Assembly (NCBI RefSeq): GCF_015864575.1
Contig: NZ_JADYWW010000001.1
Coordinates: 1,759,719-1,823,718 of the forward strand
Direction of reading: 5' to 3'
Source: Salinibacterium sp. SWN248
GTDB lineage: Bacteria; Actinomycetota; Actinomycetes; Actinomycetales; Microbacteriaceae
DNA length: 64,000 bases
Below the pieces are notes generated by a model. The model did no database searches. It saw only the letters and a program-made list of their open reading frames with translations, and was not told where the DNA came from. This document shows, one piece after another, positions 25,664 through 34,858 of the stretch; positions within the stretch are counted from its first letter, which is position 1; each line of letters starts with the position of its first letter. The translations under genes and the position numbers were made by a program.

Positions 25664-27430
25664 GTGAGCACTCCATTGCCTGGCCCCACCGTGGGCACCT
25701 TCGCGGCGGAACACCTCTCACCGTCGTACCCCGAGCGCGCCGCCCGAGGCACCGCATCCAAATTGCGAGCGTGGCAGGCAGAAGCCCTCGATCTCTATTT
25801 TGAGAAAGAGCCCCGCGACTTTCTTGCCGCCGCAACTCCGGGTGCAGGAAAGACCACATTCGCACTCCGCCTGGCCGTTGAACTCTTCGCCAGACGGGAA
25901 ATCGATCGTGTGACCGTCGTGGCGCCGACCGATCACCTCAAACGCCAATGGGCCGACGCCGCCAACCGCGTCGGAATCCGCCTCAATCCCTCGTTCTCCA
26001 ATGGAGACGCGTGGGGTGGTCGCCGTTTTCACGGTGTCGCCGTCACCTATGCCCAAGTCGCCATGAAGGCGTCGCTGCATCAGGAAATCACAGACTCGGC
26101 CCGCACCCTCGTGATTCTCGATGAAGTGCATCACGGCGGAGACGCCCTCAGCTGGGGCGATGCCATCCGTGAATCGTTTGGCCGTGCCACCCGGCGGCTC
26201 TCGCTCACCGGCACCCCGTTCCGCAGCGACACCGCCCCGATTCCCTTCGTGACCTATGCGCCCAATCATGAGGGCATCCGCACCTCGGTCACTGATTACA
26301 ACTACGGTTACGGTCGCGCGCTCGAAGACGGTGTTGTTCGTCCGGTCATCTTCATGGCCTACGCCGGCAAAATGCGCTGGCGTACCCGCATGGGCGACGA
26401 GATGGAAGCCCGCCTCGGCGAAGGCGATACCAAAGACGTCACCGCGCAGGCGTGGCGCACAGCTCTTGACCCCAAGGGCGAGTGGATGCCGGCGGTGCTG
26501 CGGGCAGCAGATCGTCGCCTCAGCGAAGTGCGGCATTCGGTCCCCGATGCCGGAGGGCTCGTCATTGCGACCGACCAGCTCACCGCTCGCGCCTACGCCA
26601 CACTCATCAAGGACATCACGGGGGAGTCCGCCACGATCGTGCTCTCCGACGAGAAAGAGTCATCGTCGCGCATCGAGAAGTTTGCCGAAAGCGATAGTCG
26701 CTGGATGGTGGCCGTGCGCATGGTGTCTGAAGGTGTCGACGTTCCGCGACTTGCCGTCGGCGTGTATGCGACCTCGGCATCTACCCCGTTGTATTTCGCT
26801 CAAGCTGTTGGTCGTTTTGTGCGCACCCGTCGCCGCGGTGAGACAGCATCCATCTTTTTACCGAGCGTTCCGAACCTGATGAATCTCGCCGGCAAGCTCG
26901 AGAAAGAGCGCGACCACGCTCTCGATCGCAAAGAGTCGCCCGATGACCTGCTCGATGACAGCCTTCTCGATGCAGAGAACCGTGAAGAGAAGACGAGCGA
27001 TGAACTCGCCGACGAGTTCACCTGGGAGGCCATTGAGTCCGAAGCAAACTTTGACCGGGTGCTCTTCGACGGCGCCGAGTTTGGTTTTGCCGCCGAACCG
27101 GGCAGCGACGAAGAGCTCGACTTCATTGGGCTTCCCGGCATTTTGGAGCCGGAGCAAGTGCGCGAACTTTTGCTGCAGCGCCAGAAGCGCCAGTCGAAAC
27201 GCGCCGAGAGTCGCCCCAAGGAAGAACAGCCGCCGCCCCTGTACCGCACGCTCAAAGAGCAGCGAACCCTATTGAACAACCTCGTGGGCCGCAGAGCGAA
27301 GCTTTCTAACGAACCGCACGGATTGATCCACGCGGAACTCCGTCGCGTCTGTGGCGGTCCTGCGGTTGCTCAGGCGACGGTGACGCAATTGCAGACCCGC
27401 ATTGATTACCTGCGTAAGGGCATGCACTAG
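25664..27430 (+). CDS. DEAD/DEAH-box helicase, XPB-like
   Basis: Superfamily 2 helicase of 588 residues. Motif I is TPGAGKTT (58-65), motif II D153-E-V-H156, motif III LTGTPFRSD, and motif VI QAVGRFVRTRRRG. The two RecA-like domains are followed by an acidic, coiled-coil-prone region (about 415-540) not found in short helicases. Related actinobacterial proteins are annotated as DEAD/DEAH helicases; the exact substrate is unproven. A damage-type promoter directly upstream supports a repair role. GTG 25664 is the start. Confidence 0.9.
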   Translation: MSTPLPGPTVGTFAAEHLSPSYPERAARGTASKLRAWQAEALDLYFEKEPRDFLAAATPGAGKTTFALRLAVELFARREIDRVTVVAPTDHLKRQWADAANRVGIRLNPSFSNGDAWGGRRFHGVAVTYAQVAMKASLHQEITDSARTLVILDEVHHGGDALSWGDAIRESFGRATRRLSLTGTPFRSDTAPIPFVTYAPNHEGIRTSVTDYNYGYGRALEDGVVRPVIFMAYAGKMRWRTRMGDEMEARLGEGDTKDVTAQAWRTALDPKGEWMPAVLRAADRRLSEVRHSVPDAGGLVIATDQLTARAYATLIKDITGESATIVLSDEKESSSRIEKFAESDSRWMVAVRMVSEGVDVPRLAVGVYATSASTPLYFAQAVGRFVRTRRRGETASIFLPSVPNLMNLAGKLEKERDHALDRKESPDDLLDDSLLDAENREEKTSDELADEFTWEAIESEANFDRVLFDGAEFGFAAEPGSDEELDFIGLPGILEPEQVRELLLQRQKRQSKRAESRPKEEQPPPLYRTLKEQRTLLNNLVGRRAKLSNEPHGLIHAELRRVCGGPAVAQATVTQLQTRIDYLRKGMH

Positions 27431-27542
27431 TCACTAGCAGCGAGGCCTCACAGGTGTCGCGTTGTGCGTTTCGCCGGGCGAGACGCGAAGACCGCCGGGT
27501 GCTGCGCGTGTGGTTAGTCGTGCATCCGTCTGTTAACAAGAA

Positions 27543-27571
27543 AACGCCCCCGGTATAGGACCGGGGGCGTT
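27543..27571. terminator. Bidirectional terminator between helicase and cspA
   Basis: A 12-bp stem, AACGCCCCCGGT with ACCGGGGGCGTT, closes a 5-base loop. It lies between convergent genes, with A-rich and T-rich flanks on opposite sides. Confidence 0.8.
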
Positions 27572-27592
27572 CTCATTACTGAACTATCAAGA

Positions 27593-27796
27593 TCAGAGGG
27601 GGCGGATGTTCTCCGCCTGGGGACCCTTGGGTCCCTGTGTGATGTCAAACTCAACCTTTTGGTTCTCGTCGAGCGACTTGTAGCCATTTGTTGCGATGGC
27701 CGAGTAGTGGGCGAACACATCAGGACTTCCGTCCTCGGGGGCGATGAAGCCAAAGCCCTTTTCTGCGTTGAACCACTTGACGGTACCTAGTGCCAT
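27593..27796 (-). CDS. cspA: Cold shock protein
   Basis: A 67-residue single cold-shock domain with RNP1 KGFGFI and RNP2 VFAHYSAI, an RNA chaperone of the cytoplasm. GGAGGAG lies 7 bases before ATG 27796. About 155 bp separate it from dnaE2 on the same strand. A long AT-rich leader with a candidate -10 around 27880-27890 (TATAGC region on the minus strand) would give an mRNA leader of about 80 nt, common in csp genes. Confidence 0.95.
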   Translation of the reverse strand: MALGTVKWFNAEKGFGFIAPEDGSPDVFAHYSAIATNGYKSLDENQKVEFDITQGPKGPQAENIRPL

Positions 27797-27951
27797 TTAA
27801 AACTCCTCCAGGAGCGTTCCTCAGGCCCCGACAGTCGAGGCCTCATTCATGCCTTTGTCTAGAACATGAACGATGGCCTAAGGCTATATCAGGAAAGCCC
27901 TGCATGTGTCATCTATTTCGAAAAAGTCACATAACGGTAATGAAGTCGTCA

Positions 27952-30900
27952 TCAGTGGAAATCTCGTGATCGGGTGTGGGGGAGCCCCGAAAGCGGTTCA
28001 AAACGGTCTGCGACAACATTAATCACACCGTCAACGGAGCGTTCAAGAACGCCACGAACGATGAGCGCTGCGCTGTCACGAGCCACTCGACGGTAGCGCC
28101 CCCAGACTCCAACACTGCAAATAACATTGATCAGGCCGGTCTCATCTTCGATGTTCATGAACGTGATTCCGCTGGCCGTTGCGGGACGTTGGCGATGAGT
28201 GACAACACCGCCAATTTCGATACGACGCCCGGATTCAGCGGTCATCAGGTCGGTTGCGCTCAGGATTCCTCGCGCGCTCAGGGCCGACCTCAGATGGGCA
28301 ACCGGATGGCTTGCCGGCGAAATCCCCGTAGACCAGAGGTCGGCCATCAGATCATCCACCGGGCTCGACATCGAAAAAAGTGGCGGCTGAACGGTGACCA
28401 TGCTGTGGGGAAGATACTCCTCGCGATCCTGTGCCGCGCTACCCGCATTCCACATTGCTTCACGACGAGTGAGCTCGAGAGAGTCGAAAGCTCCCGCCGC
28501 TGCCAAGGCCTCCAATTGTTTCGTCGTGAGACCAACCCGCCGCACCAGATCATTCATCGACACAAACTCGCCGGACTCCCGTGCGGCCACAATTTTCTCC
28601 GCAATCGCCGTTCCGACACCCTTTACTTCGTCAAATCCCAGACGGACCGCAAATGCTCCGTCACGGCGGTGGTCGTCGGTATCGAAGGGCGCTGAACGGT
28701 CGAATGGTCCAACGGGAGGTTGTTCTGCATCGAGGCAGCGGTCGCTTCCTGTCGCCTCGACCCCGTCACCCAACGCTTCCAATCCGGCAAAAACACCCGA
28801 GCGCTGGAGGTCAGGGCCCAACACGACCACACCGTGACGGCGGGCATCCGCCACCAAAGATTGCGGCGAATAGAAACCCATTGGTTGCGCCCGCAGCAGA
28901 GCAGCCAAGAACGCAGCGGGGTAGTGGAGCCGCACCCAGGCACTCGCGTACACGAGAAGCCCAAAGCTCAAAGCGTGGCTCTCGGCAAAGCCAAACCCGG
29001 CAAAGGCCTGGATGCTTTCGTAGATACGGTCGGCATCCGCGTCGATGATGCCGTTGCTTGCCATTCCCGCATAGAGCTTGGTGCGCAGCTTGTCGATGCG
29101 TTCAATCCCACGTTTCGACCCCATTGCCCGCCGGAGCAGATCGGCATCGTCAGCCGAGCATCCGCCAACTGCGACCGCAATTTGCATCAGCTGCTCTTGA
29201 AAAATCGGAACGCCAAGAGTGCGTTCGAGCGGCTCTTTCAAGTTGGGGTGCAGGTAGGTGATCGGTTCGGCGCCCATCTTGCGACGAACATAGGGATGCA
29301 CAGCACCACCCTGAATCGGGCCGGGGCGCACGAGCGCAATCTCGACAACAAGATGGTAAAACTCGCGCGGTTGAAGACGCGGCAGCAGCCCCATCTGAGC
29401 GCGGCTCTCGACCTGGAAGACACCAATGGCATCCGCTCGACACAGTTGGTCGTAAACGCCCTGCTCTTCAGCGGGGATAGTCGCAAGATCCCATCGTTCG
29501 CCCAGCGCCTCGTCAACGAGATCGAAACTGTATTGCATCGCCGACAGGATGCCGAGACCCAGCAGGTCGAACTTGACCAGCCCCATCCACGCACAGTCGT
29601 CTTTGTCCCACTGCACCACGGTGCGTTTATCTTTGCGCGCGTGCTCAATCGGCACGACCTCGCCGACCGGCCGCTGCGTGAGCACCATGCCGCCCGAGTG
29701 GATGCCGAGGTGCCGGGGAAACTTCATCACCTGCTGGGCAAGCTCCAACACCGAATCGGGGATGTCATGGTCAACTCCCGAAACGTCGGAGCCCCAGCGC
29801 TCCATCTGCTTCGACCACGCATCTTGCTGCCCTGGGCTGTGCCCGAGGGCTTTCGCCATATCGCGCACCGCAAACCGGGGACGGTACTGAATCACGTTCG
29901 CGACCTGCGCCGCATTCTCGCGCCCATACCGTTCGAACACGTACTGGATCACTTCTTCACGACGCTCGGAGTCGAAGTCGACATCGATGTCTGGTTCCTC
30001 TTCTCGCATCGCTGAAATGAAGCGCTCGAACGGGAGCTTGTAGCGCAAAGGATCAACCGCCGTGATCTTGAGCAGATAACAGACCACAGAGCTGGCGGCC
30101 GAACCGCGCCCCTGGCACAGGATGCCGCGCCCGCGCGCAAAGGCGACAATGTCGTGCACGATCAGAAAATAGCCGGCGAAGTTTTTCTCTTCGATGACAT
30201 CAAGTTCCCGCTGAATGCGTGCCCGGTTAGCTTCCGACAATTCAATAGAGCGGTCTTTTACTCCGGCCCACGTCAACTCGCGCAACCAGCTCGCGGGCGT
30301 GTGCCCTTCGGGCACTTCCTGGTCGGGAAGTGCCGGCTTCGCCTGCCGAAGTTCGAATGCTGCCTCGTCTGCGATCTCCACTGTCGTCGCTACTGCTCCG
30401 GGATAACGTGCAAAAAGAGCAGCCATCTCAGCTCCCGACCTCAGATGGGCTGTGCCTGCAGCCGGAAGCCAGCCATCCATTTCGTCGAGACTGCGACGAG
30501 CCCGCACTGCCGAGATTGCCGAGTGCAAGTGATGCTGGCGAGGAGTCGCGTAGTGAGCGTTTGACGTTGCAACGACCCTCAAGCCGCGTTCGGCCGCGAG
30601 CACGACAAGAGCATCGTTGAGAGCGGAGTCGAGCGGGTAACCGTGGTCGAAGAGTTCAACGATCACCGCCGCCGGCCCGAATAGCTCACTCAGCCGATCA
30701 AGCTCCGCTCCTGCCGCGAGCATGGATGCCGTCGTAGGAGCGCCATTACCCTCGGGGCCGCTGAGCGCACGACGAACCGCTCCCTTGCGACATCCCGTGA
30801 GCACAAACCAATGCCCGGATGCCAGCTCGGCGAGTTCGTCGAGATCATAGCGAGGTCGCCCCTTTTCGCCGCCGGCCAATTGAGCTCGCGTAATGGCCAA

Positions 30901-31398
30901 GGCAAGACGGTGGTAGCCCTCTTCTTTTCGGGCAAGCACGAGAAGATGATCGCCTTCGGGATCAGCTACACCGTTTTGGGGCCCGCTGAGCCCGAGCGAG
31001 AGCTCGGCGCCAAACAGAGTGCGCAACCCCAATTCAGCGGCAGCCTCGGCCATGCGCACAATTCCATAGAGCCCATCGTGGTCGGTGAGAGCCAGAGCAC
31101 TCAGCCCTAGCCGCGCTGCTTCTTCTGCGAGCTTCTCGGGCATACTCGCGCCATCGAGAAAGCTGAAACTTGAGTGGGCATGCAACTCTGCATACGGCAC
31201 GGTGGTGGCGTCCGGGCTCGCCGCGGCTGCCTCGTCGGTGGTCGGCGGCGCGCTGGGAGCGATGTAGGGAGCGCGTTTGCTGGAGACCAGCGACATAGCG
31301 CGACCATCACCGGCTTCACCAATCGGCGTGACGGTGCCAAAACCGGACAGCGTGCGTTCAAGCTGCCGCCACGGTATGGGTGGATTAGACCATGCCAT
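27952..31398 (-). CDS. dnaE2: Error-prone DNA polymerase III alpha subunit DnaE2 (ImuC)
   Basis: Catalytic subunit of the mutasome that copies damaged DNA, 1148 residues. The N-terminal PHP domain begins at about 68 (YAELHAHSSFSFLDG, LTDHDGLYG); the polymerase metal motif PDIDVDFD lies near residue 470; the palm, fingers and HhH regions follow. It has no proofreading exonuclease domain. ATG 31398 overlaps the imuB TGA by one base, so the two are coupled. It is the last gene of the LexA-controlled imuA-imuB-dnaE2 operon and depends on ImuB for clamp access. Confidence 0.96.
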   Translation of the reverse strand: MAWSNPPIPWRQLERTLSGFGTVTPIGEAGDGRAMSLVSSKRAPYIAPSAPPTTDEAAAASPDATTVPYAELHAHSSFSFLDGASMPEKLAEEAARLGLSALALTDHDGLYGIVRMAEAAAELGLRTLFGAELSLGLSGPQNGVADPEGDHLLVLARKEEGYHRLALAITRAQLAGGEKGRPRYDLDELAELASGHWFVLTGCRKGAVRRALSGPEGNGAPTTASMLAAGAELDRLSELFGPAAVIVELFDHGYPLDSALNDALVVLAAERGLRVVATSNAHYATPRQHHLHSAISAVRARRSLDEMDGWLPAAGTAHLRSGAEMAALFARYPGAVATTVEIADEAAFELRQAKPALPDQEVPEGHTPASWLRELTWAGVKDRSIELSEANRARIQRELDVIEEKNFAGYFLIVHDIVAFARGRGILCQGRGSAASSVVCYLLKITAVDPLRYKLPFERFISAMREEEPDIDVDFDSERREEVIQYVFERYGRENAAQVANVIQYRPRFAVRDMAKALGHSPGQQDAWSKQMERWGSDVSGVDHDIPDSVLELAQQVMKFPRHLGIHSGGMVLTQRPVGEVVPIEHARKDKRTVVQWDKDDCAWMGLVKFDLLGLGILSAMQYSFDLVDEALGERWDLATIPAEEQGVYDQLCRADAIGVFQVESRAQMGLLPRLQPREFYHLVVEIALVRPGPIQGGAVHPYVRRKMGAEPITYLHPNLKEPLERTLGVPIFQEQLMQIAVAVGGCSADDADLLRRAMGSKRGIERIDKLRTKLYAGMASNGIIDADADRIYESIQAFAGFGFAESHALSFGLLVYASAWVRLHYPAAFLAALLRAQPMGFYSPQSLVADARRHGVVVLGPDLQRSGVFAGLEALGDGVEATGSDRCLDAEQPPVGPFDRSAPFDTDDHRRDGAFAVRLGFDEVKGVGTAIAEKIVAARESGEFVSMNDLVRRVGLTTKQLEALAAAGAFDSLELTRREAMWNAGSAAQDREEYLPHSMVTVQPPLFSMSSPVDDLMADLWSTGISPASHPVAHLRSALSARGILSATDLMTAESGRRIEIGGVVTHRQRPATASGITFMNIEDETGLINVICSVGVWGRYRRVARDSAALIVRGVLERSVDGVINVVADRFEPLSGLPHTRSRDFH

Positions 31399-32987
31399 CA
31401 GTCATACCTCGCTTCAGCCCACCAACCGCCGTCATCGAGCACAAGCAGCCACGCACAGCCGGTGTCGTCAACAGCTTGAAAACGCCACGAACGACCAGGA
31501 GAATCAGCCTCCCACCAGCGCTCAGCGAGCGGCCACGGCCCCGCCCACGCCGTGAGGGTGCGGGAACGCGAATCGCTGGTGGCAAATTGGGCGGGCGGTG
31601 CAGCAACGTGGCCACGCTCATCCACCGACACGGTGGTGCCATCTTCGGCAAACACGTGCACGGCATGACGGGTGGAGAAGACTGTTCCCGGCAGTGGAGC
31701 AGGTAAGACGCCGGGCCACGGTCGTTGTGGTGATCGTTCGGTGACGCTGCGGTCGCCCCACGCGGTGAGCCGTTGACGCGATTGCAGAGTGCGCCCACCC
31801 TCAATCGTGGGCACAAGAACACCACCGTGACCGAGCATGCTCTGCACTCGAGAAAGTCCGTGATGGATGCGCGGCTCTAGCCCCGACCCCCACAGCCCCG
31901 TCTCATGATTGCCGATCTCATCCACTGTTTCGGGCACGATGCGCACCCGGCTAATGCCCGAGCTGAGCCCGGCTTCGATGAGATTGGACCCTTGCACTTG
32001 CCAGCGCACACGGTCAACAACATCGCTGGCGCTGAACGACCGCGGATGCAACCACACCCGCTCGGCGACCTCACCCGACTCTGAATCAAGTTCGATTCGA
32101 ATCGCGGTCGCCACCAGTCGAGCCCGGACAAGGCCCGCTACAAAATCGTCGGCGCGACTGCGAATACCGAAGGCGACCTGATCTACGCGATCAAGGGCAG
32201 GTTCAAAGTCGATCACGACGTCAAGGTCGAGTGGGGGAGTACGTGCGATAAAAGCCTGCGGATCCCGGCCGCTGGCAAGAGCGTGCAGTCGACCGCCGAG
32301 TTCCCCAAAACGAGAGCGAACGTCGAAGCGATCGAGGTTCGCAAACTCACCCAGTGTTGAGATGCCGAGTTTCATCAACAGCGTCACGATGGGTGGCTCT
32401 TCTAATACCGCAATCGGGAGTGGCGCCAAAAATTCGGCAGAGCCGCCAGCGGGCACCAAACGCACTCGCCCTCCTCGCGAACGCGGGTCTGCGGTAATGG
32501 TGCTGCGCGCAGCGTGAACCGCAGTAAAAAGGGCGTCAGCGATGCCTACCCGTGCATCGGATACCGCAATCTCATTTACCCGATCGACAACAGTCAACGC
32601 CGCGGCTTTCTCTCCGCCGTAATACTGGGCAGCACCCCGCACGCGAACGGCACACATGCCTGGTCGCAACACCTGCACTCCCGGAATCAGCTCTTCGACC
32701 CCGGCAAGCACTGGTTCGAACGCTCGACTGTCGAGAGCCGGATCGTAGGGGCGGTCGATGATTCCCGGAAACCGCGACTGGGCTTCTCGCAGCCGCAACC
32801 CGCGAGTGATGCCCTCGGCGCGAGCAGATGCTGCCGCCGCAAAGACAAGCCCATTCTCGATGAGGACGAGCGGGGCATCCGCTGGCAACTTCTCCTGTTG
32901 TCGCGCAGCAACCACGGGCCAATCCGGAGCCCAGAGGACCAGAACTCGGGGGAGTGGCTCAGGCAACGCCCCAGACCCGGCATTCAT
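31398..32987 (-). CDS. imuB: ImuB, catalytically inactive Y-family polymerase homologue
   Basis: Adaptor of the mutasome (529 residues) that links DnaE2, ImuA and the sliding clamp. The fold is Y-family, but the catalytic acids are missing: the first motif reads WAPDWPVVAA where active enzymes have DxD followed by aromatic residues, and the second reads AVRVRGAAQYYG where DE is expected. Clamp-binding and DnaE2-binding regions are expected in the long C-terminus. It overlaps imuA by 4 bases and dnaE2 by 1 base. Confidence 0.93.
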   Translation of the reverse strand: MNAGSGALPEPLPRVLVLWAPDWPVVAARQQEKLPADAPLVLIENGLVFAAAASARAEGITRGLRLREAQSRFPGIIDRPYDPALDSRAFEPVLAGVEELIPGVQVLRPGMCAVRVRGAAQYYGGEKAAALTVVDRVNEIAVSDARVGIADALFTAVHAARSTITADPRSRGGRVRLVPAGGSAEFLAPLPIAVLEEPPIVTLLMKLGISTLGEFANLDRFDVRSRFGELGGRLHALASGRDPQAFIARTPPLDLDVVIDFEPALDRVDQVAFGIRSRADDFVAGLVRARLVATAIRIELDSESGEVAERVWLHPRSFSASDVVDRVRWQVQGSNLIEAGLSSGISRVRIVPETVDEIGNHETGLWGSGLEPRIHHGLSRVQSMLGHGGVLVPTIEGGRTLQSRQRLTAWGDRSVTERSPQRPWPGVLPAPLPGTVFSTRHAVHVFAEDGTTVSVDERGHVAAPPAQFATSDSRSRTLTAWAGPWPLAERWWEADSPGRSWRFQAVDDTGCAWLLVLDDGGWWAEARYD

Positions 32988-33751
32988 GCCGAGACCTGCT
33001 GCGGCAAAAGCGTCAGCGGCGCAGGAGCCATCTCCGGCGCACCATAAGCACGAATTTGTTCCGAAGCATCAGGTAGCCAGATGCGTGCGCTGCGTGGTCG
33101 CCCCGCATTCTTGCTCGTCACCGTGACCGTCACTTCACGCGCAGCCAAATGCCCATGACCGTTGCCAATACCGTGCCACTGGCTCTCGCCCAATGACACC
33201 ATCGCCTCACTCTGCGGCCACGACCCCACCATGAGCAGCGTTGATTTGCGTTGCCTGAGCCGCGAAGCCAACCTGGCCACCGCAGAATCGGATGCCCGTG
33301 CCGGCGGGCGCGCGACGACGACCTCCACAACGTCAGCAATCGCTGCTGTCACCGCCAGCCACTGGTCACCCGGATGCGGCACCAGTACGAGTCGTTCAAG
33401 ATCGACCCCGAATCGTTGAGCAGCTTCGATCCCGAACTCGGGAATCCCCACGACAGCACACCACGACCCTGCTGCGGAGGGAGCGGCTAAGAGTGTCATG
33501 ATGAGCATCGCCGAACTATCGACCGAGTAGACGCTGCCCCGCTGCAAACCGCCGCCAGGTAGTAACGACGCAATAGCGGGATGCGTGGGAATGAGCGTTG
33601 AGCTCAGCGTGCGGGACTGCATCTGGCTGATGCGGGACTGCAATTCAGCGACGCGTTCCGCCGCCGTGAGTGTGCTCCCGACACGGGCTTCTCGCCCAGC
33701 CGAAAACTCTTCAGCGGTCGCTGAAGTGGCGGAGACGGATACAGGGGACAC
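32984..33751 (-). CDS. imuA: ImuA-like mutasome protein
   Basis: First gene of the operon, 255 residues from GTG 33751. It is a RecA-fold-related accessory protein in the actinobacterial ImuA' group, with LPGGGLQRGSVYSV replacing a Walker A loop, so nucleotide binding is doubtful. The frame runs open to 33913, but the promoter and LexA box at 33758-33786 place the transcript start at about 33751, so the earlier ATG codons (33799, 33769) are not on the main message. The stop overlaps imuB by 4 bases. Confidence 0.88.
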   Translation of the reverse strand: MSPVSVSATSATAEEFSAGREARVGSTLTAAERVAELQSRISQMQSRTLSSTLIPTHPAIASLLPGGGLQRGSVYSVDSSAMLIMTLLAAPSAAGSWCAVVGIPEFGIEAAQRFGVDLERLVLVPHPGDQWLAVTAAIADVVEVVVARPPARASDSAVARLASRLRQRKSTLLMVGSWPQSEAMVSLGESQWHGIGNGHGHLAAREVTVTVTSKNAGRPRSARIWLPDASEQIRAYGAPEMAPAPLTLLPQQVSA

Positions 33752-33757
33752 CTGTTC

Positions 33758-33786
33758 ATATTCGAACATATGTTCGAGTCTGTCAA
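33758..33786 (-). promoter_or_regulatory. imuA promoter
   Basis: On the minus strand TTGACA (33786-33781), a 17-base spacer and GAATAT (33763-33758) are followed by 6 bases and the GTG start. The -35 is a perfect consensus, which suits a promoter that is strong when derepressed. The spacer holds the LexA box. Confidence 0.8.
33762..33777. promoter_or_regulatory. LexA (SOS) box
   Basis: TCGAAC-ATAT-GTTCGA is a perfect palindrome matching the actinobacterial LexA consensus TCGAAC-N4-GTTCGA. It fills the -35/-10 spacer of the imuA promoter and covers two bases of the -10, so bound LexA would block RNA polymerase. It lies about 60 bp from the -10 of the divergent exporter gene and is unlikely to control that. 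Confidence 0.92.
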
Positions 33787-33847
33787 TTGCGTACGACATC
33801 CATCGGCGTGTCTTTGCGATGTCGCCGGCATGTTCTAGCGTTACCCC

Positions 33848-34858
33848 GTGAGTTATATCGAAGCAGTAGATCTCAAGAAGACGTATACGCCTAAGGGCGC
33901 AGCCCCGGTGCATGCCCTCGACGGCCTCAACTTGGAGGTTCCTCAGGGCACGGTAACGGCTCTGCTTGGTCCGAATGGTGCGGGCAAGACGACCACCGTG
34001 AAAGTGCTGACGACACTCATCCGCCCCGATTCAGGTTCAGCGACCATCGACGGTGTCGATGTCATCGCTTCCCCCGAGCGCATCCGCCCCATGATTGGCG
34101 TCTCCGGCCAATATGCCGCCGTCGATGAGAACCTCACTGGCTTCGAGAATCTCGACATGGTCGGCCGGCTTTACCACCTCGGCGCTAAGCAATCTCGCGA
34201 GCGAGCACGCGAACTTATTAACCTCTTCGACCTCACCGAAGCCCAAAACCGTCCCGTCAAAGGGTTCTCCGGCGGCATGCGTCGCCGCATTGACCTCGCC
34301 GGTGCCCTTGTTATGCGCCCACCGGTCCTCTTTCTCGACGAGCCAACCACCGGTCTCGACCCGCGCAGCCGCATTGGCATGTGGGACGTCATTACAACGC
34401 TCGTGGGGGAGGGCACCACTGTGCTCCTCACCACCCAATACCTTGAAGAAGCAGACCAACTCGCCGACAGCATTTCTGTCATCGACGACGGCAAGGTCAT
34501 TGCCCAGGGCACCTCAGATGAGCTCAAAGCATCCATCGGCGGTCAGCGAGTTGAAGTGAGCCTCGTGTCGCGGGATGACGCGACCGCCGCCCACGAGATC
34601 CTCACTCGTTTCGGCAGCACCGAACCTGCCGTGAGTCTCGACGGCCGCGGCCTGACCGTCAACGCGGAAGATGCTCCCGCCGCGCTGCAGTTGATTCTCA
34701 CGGAGTTCGCGAGCCGCGGCATCCAGCTCTACGACGCAGGAATGCGTCGCCCCACTCTCGACGATGTGTTCCTCAAGCTCACCGGACACACGGCAAGCGC
34801 CGACGAAACCGACGCTGATACGACGGATGCAGCACCAGCACAGAAGGCACAGAAATGA
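33848..34858 (+). CDS. ABC exporter ATPase, DrrA-like
   Basis: ATP-binding subunit (336 residues) of a type 2 ABC exporter resembling daunorubicin-resistance DrrA. Walker A GPNGAGKTT (41-49), signature FSGGM (140-144), LFLDEPTTGLDPRSR, and a C-terminal DUF4162-like extension after residue 225 are visible. The Ala/Asp/Thr tail (TASADETDADTTDAAPAQ) is low complexity. GTG 33848 follows TAGCGT (33836-33841) by 6 bases, so it is leaderless. The substrate is unknown. The stop overlaps the permease start. Confidence 0.92.
   Translation: MSYIEAVDLKKTYTPKGAAPVHALDGLNLEVPQGTVTALLGPNGAGKTTTVKVLTTLIRPDSGSATIDGVDVIASPERIRPMIGVSGQYAAVDENLTGFENLDMVGRLYHLGAKQSRERARELINLFDLTEAQNRPVKGFSGGMRRRIDLAGALVMRPPVLFLDEPTTGLDPRSRIGMWDVITTLVGEGTTVLLTTQYLEEADQLADSISVIDDGKVIAQGTSDELKASIGGQRVEVSLVSRDDATAAHEILTRFGSTEPAVSLDGRGLTVNAEDAPAALQLILTEFASRGIQLYDAGMRRPTLDDVFLKLTGHTASADETDADTTDAAPAQKAQK

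Noticed and set aside
28720-30015. 431-codon open frame on the plus strand
   Set aside because: Antisense shadow of dnaE2.
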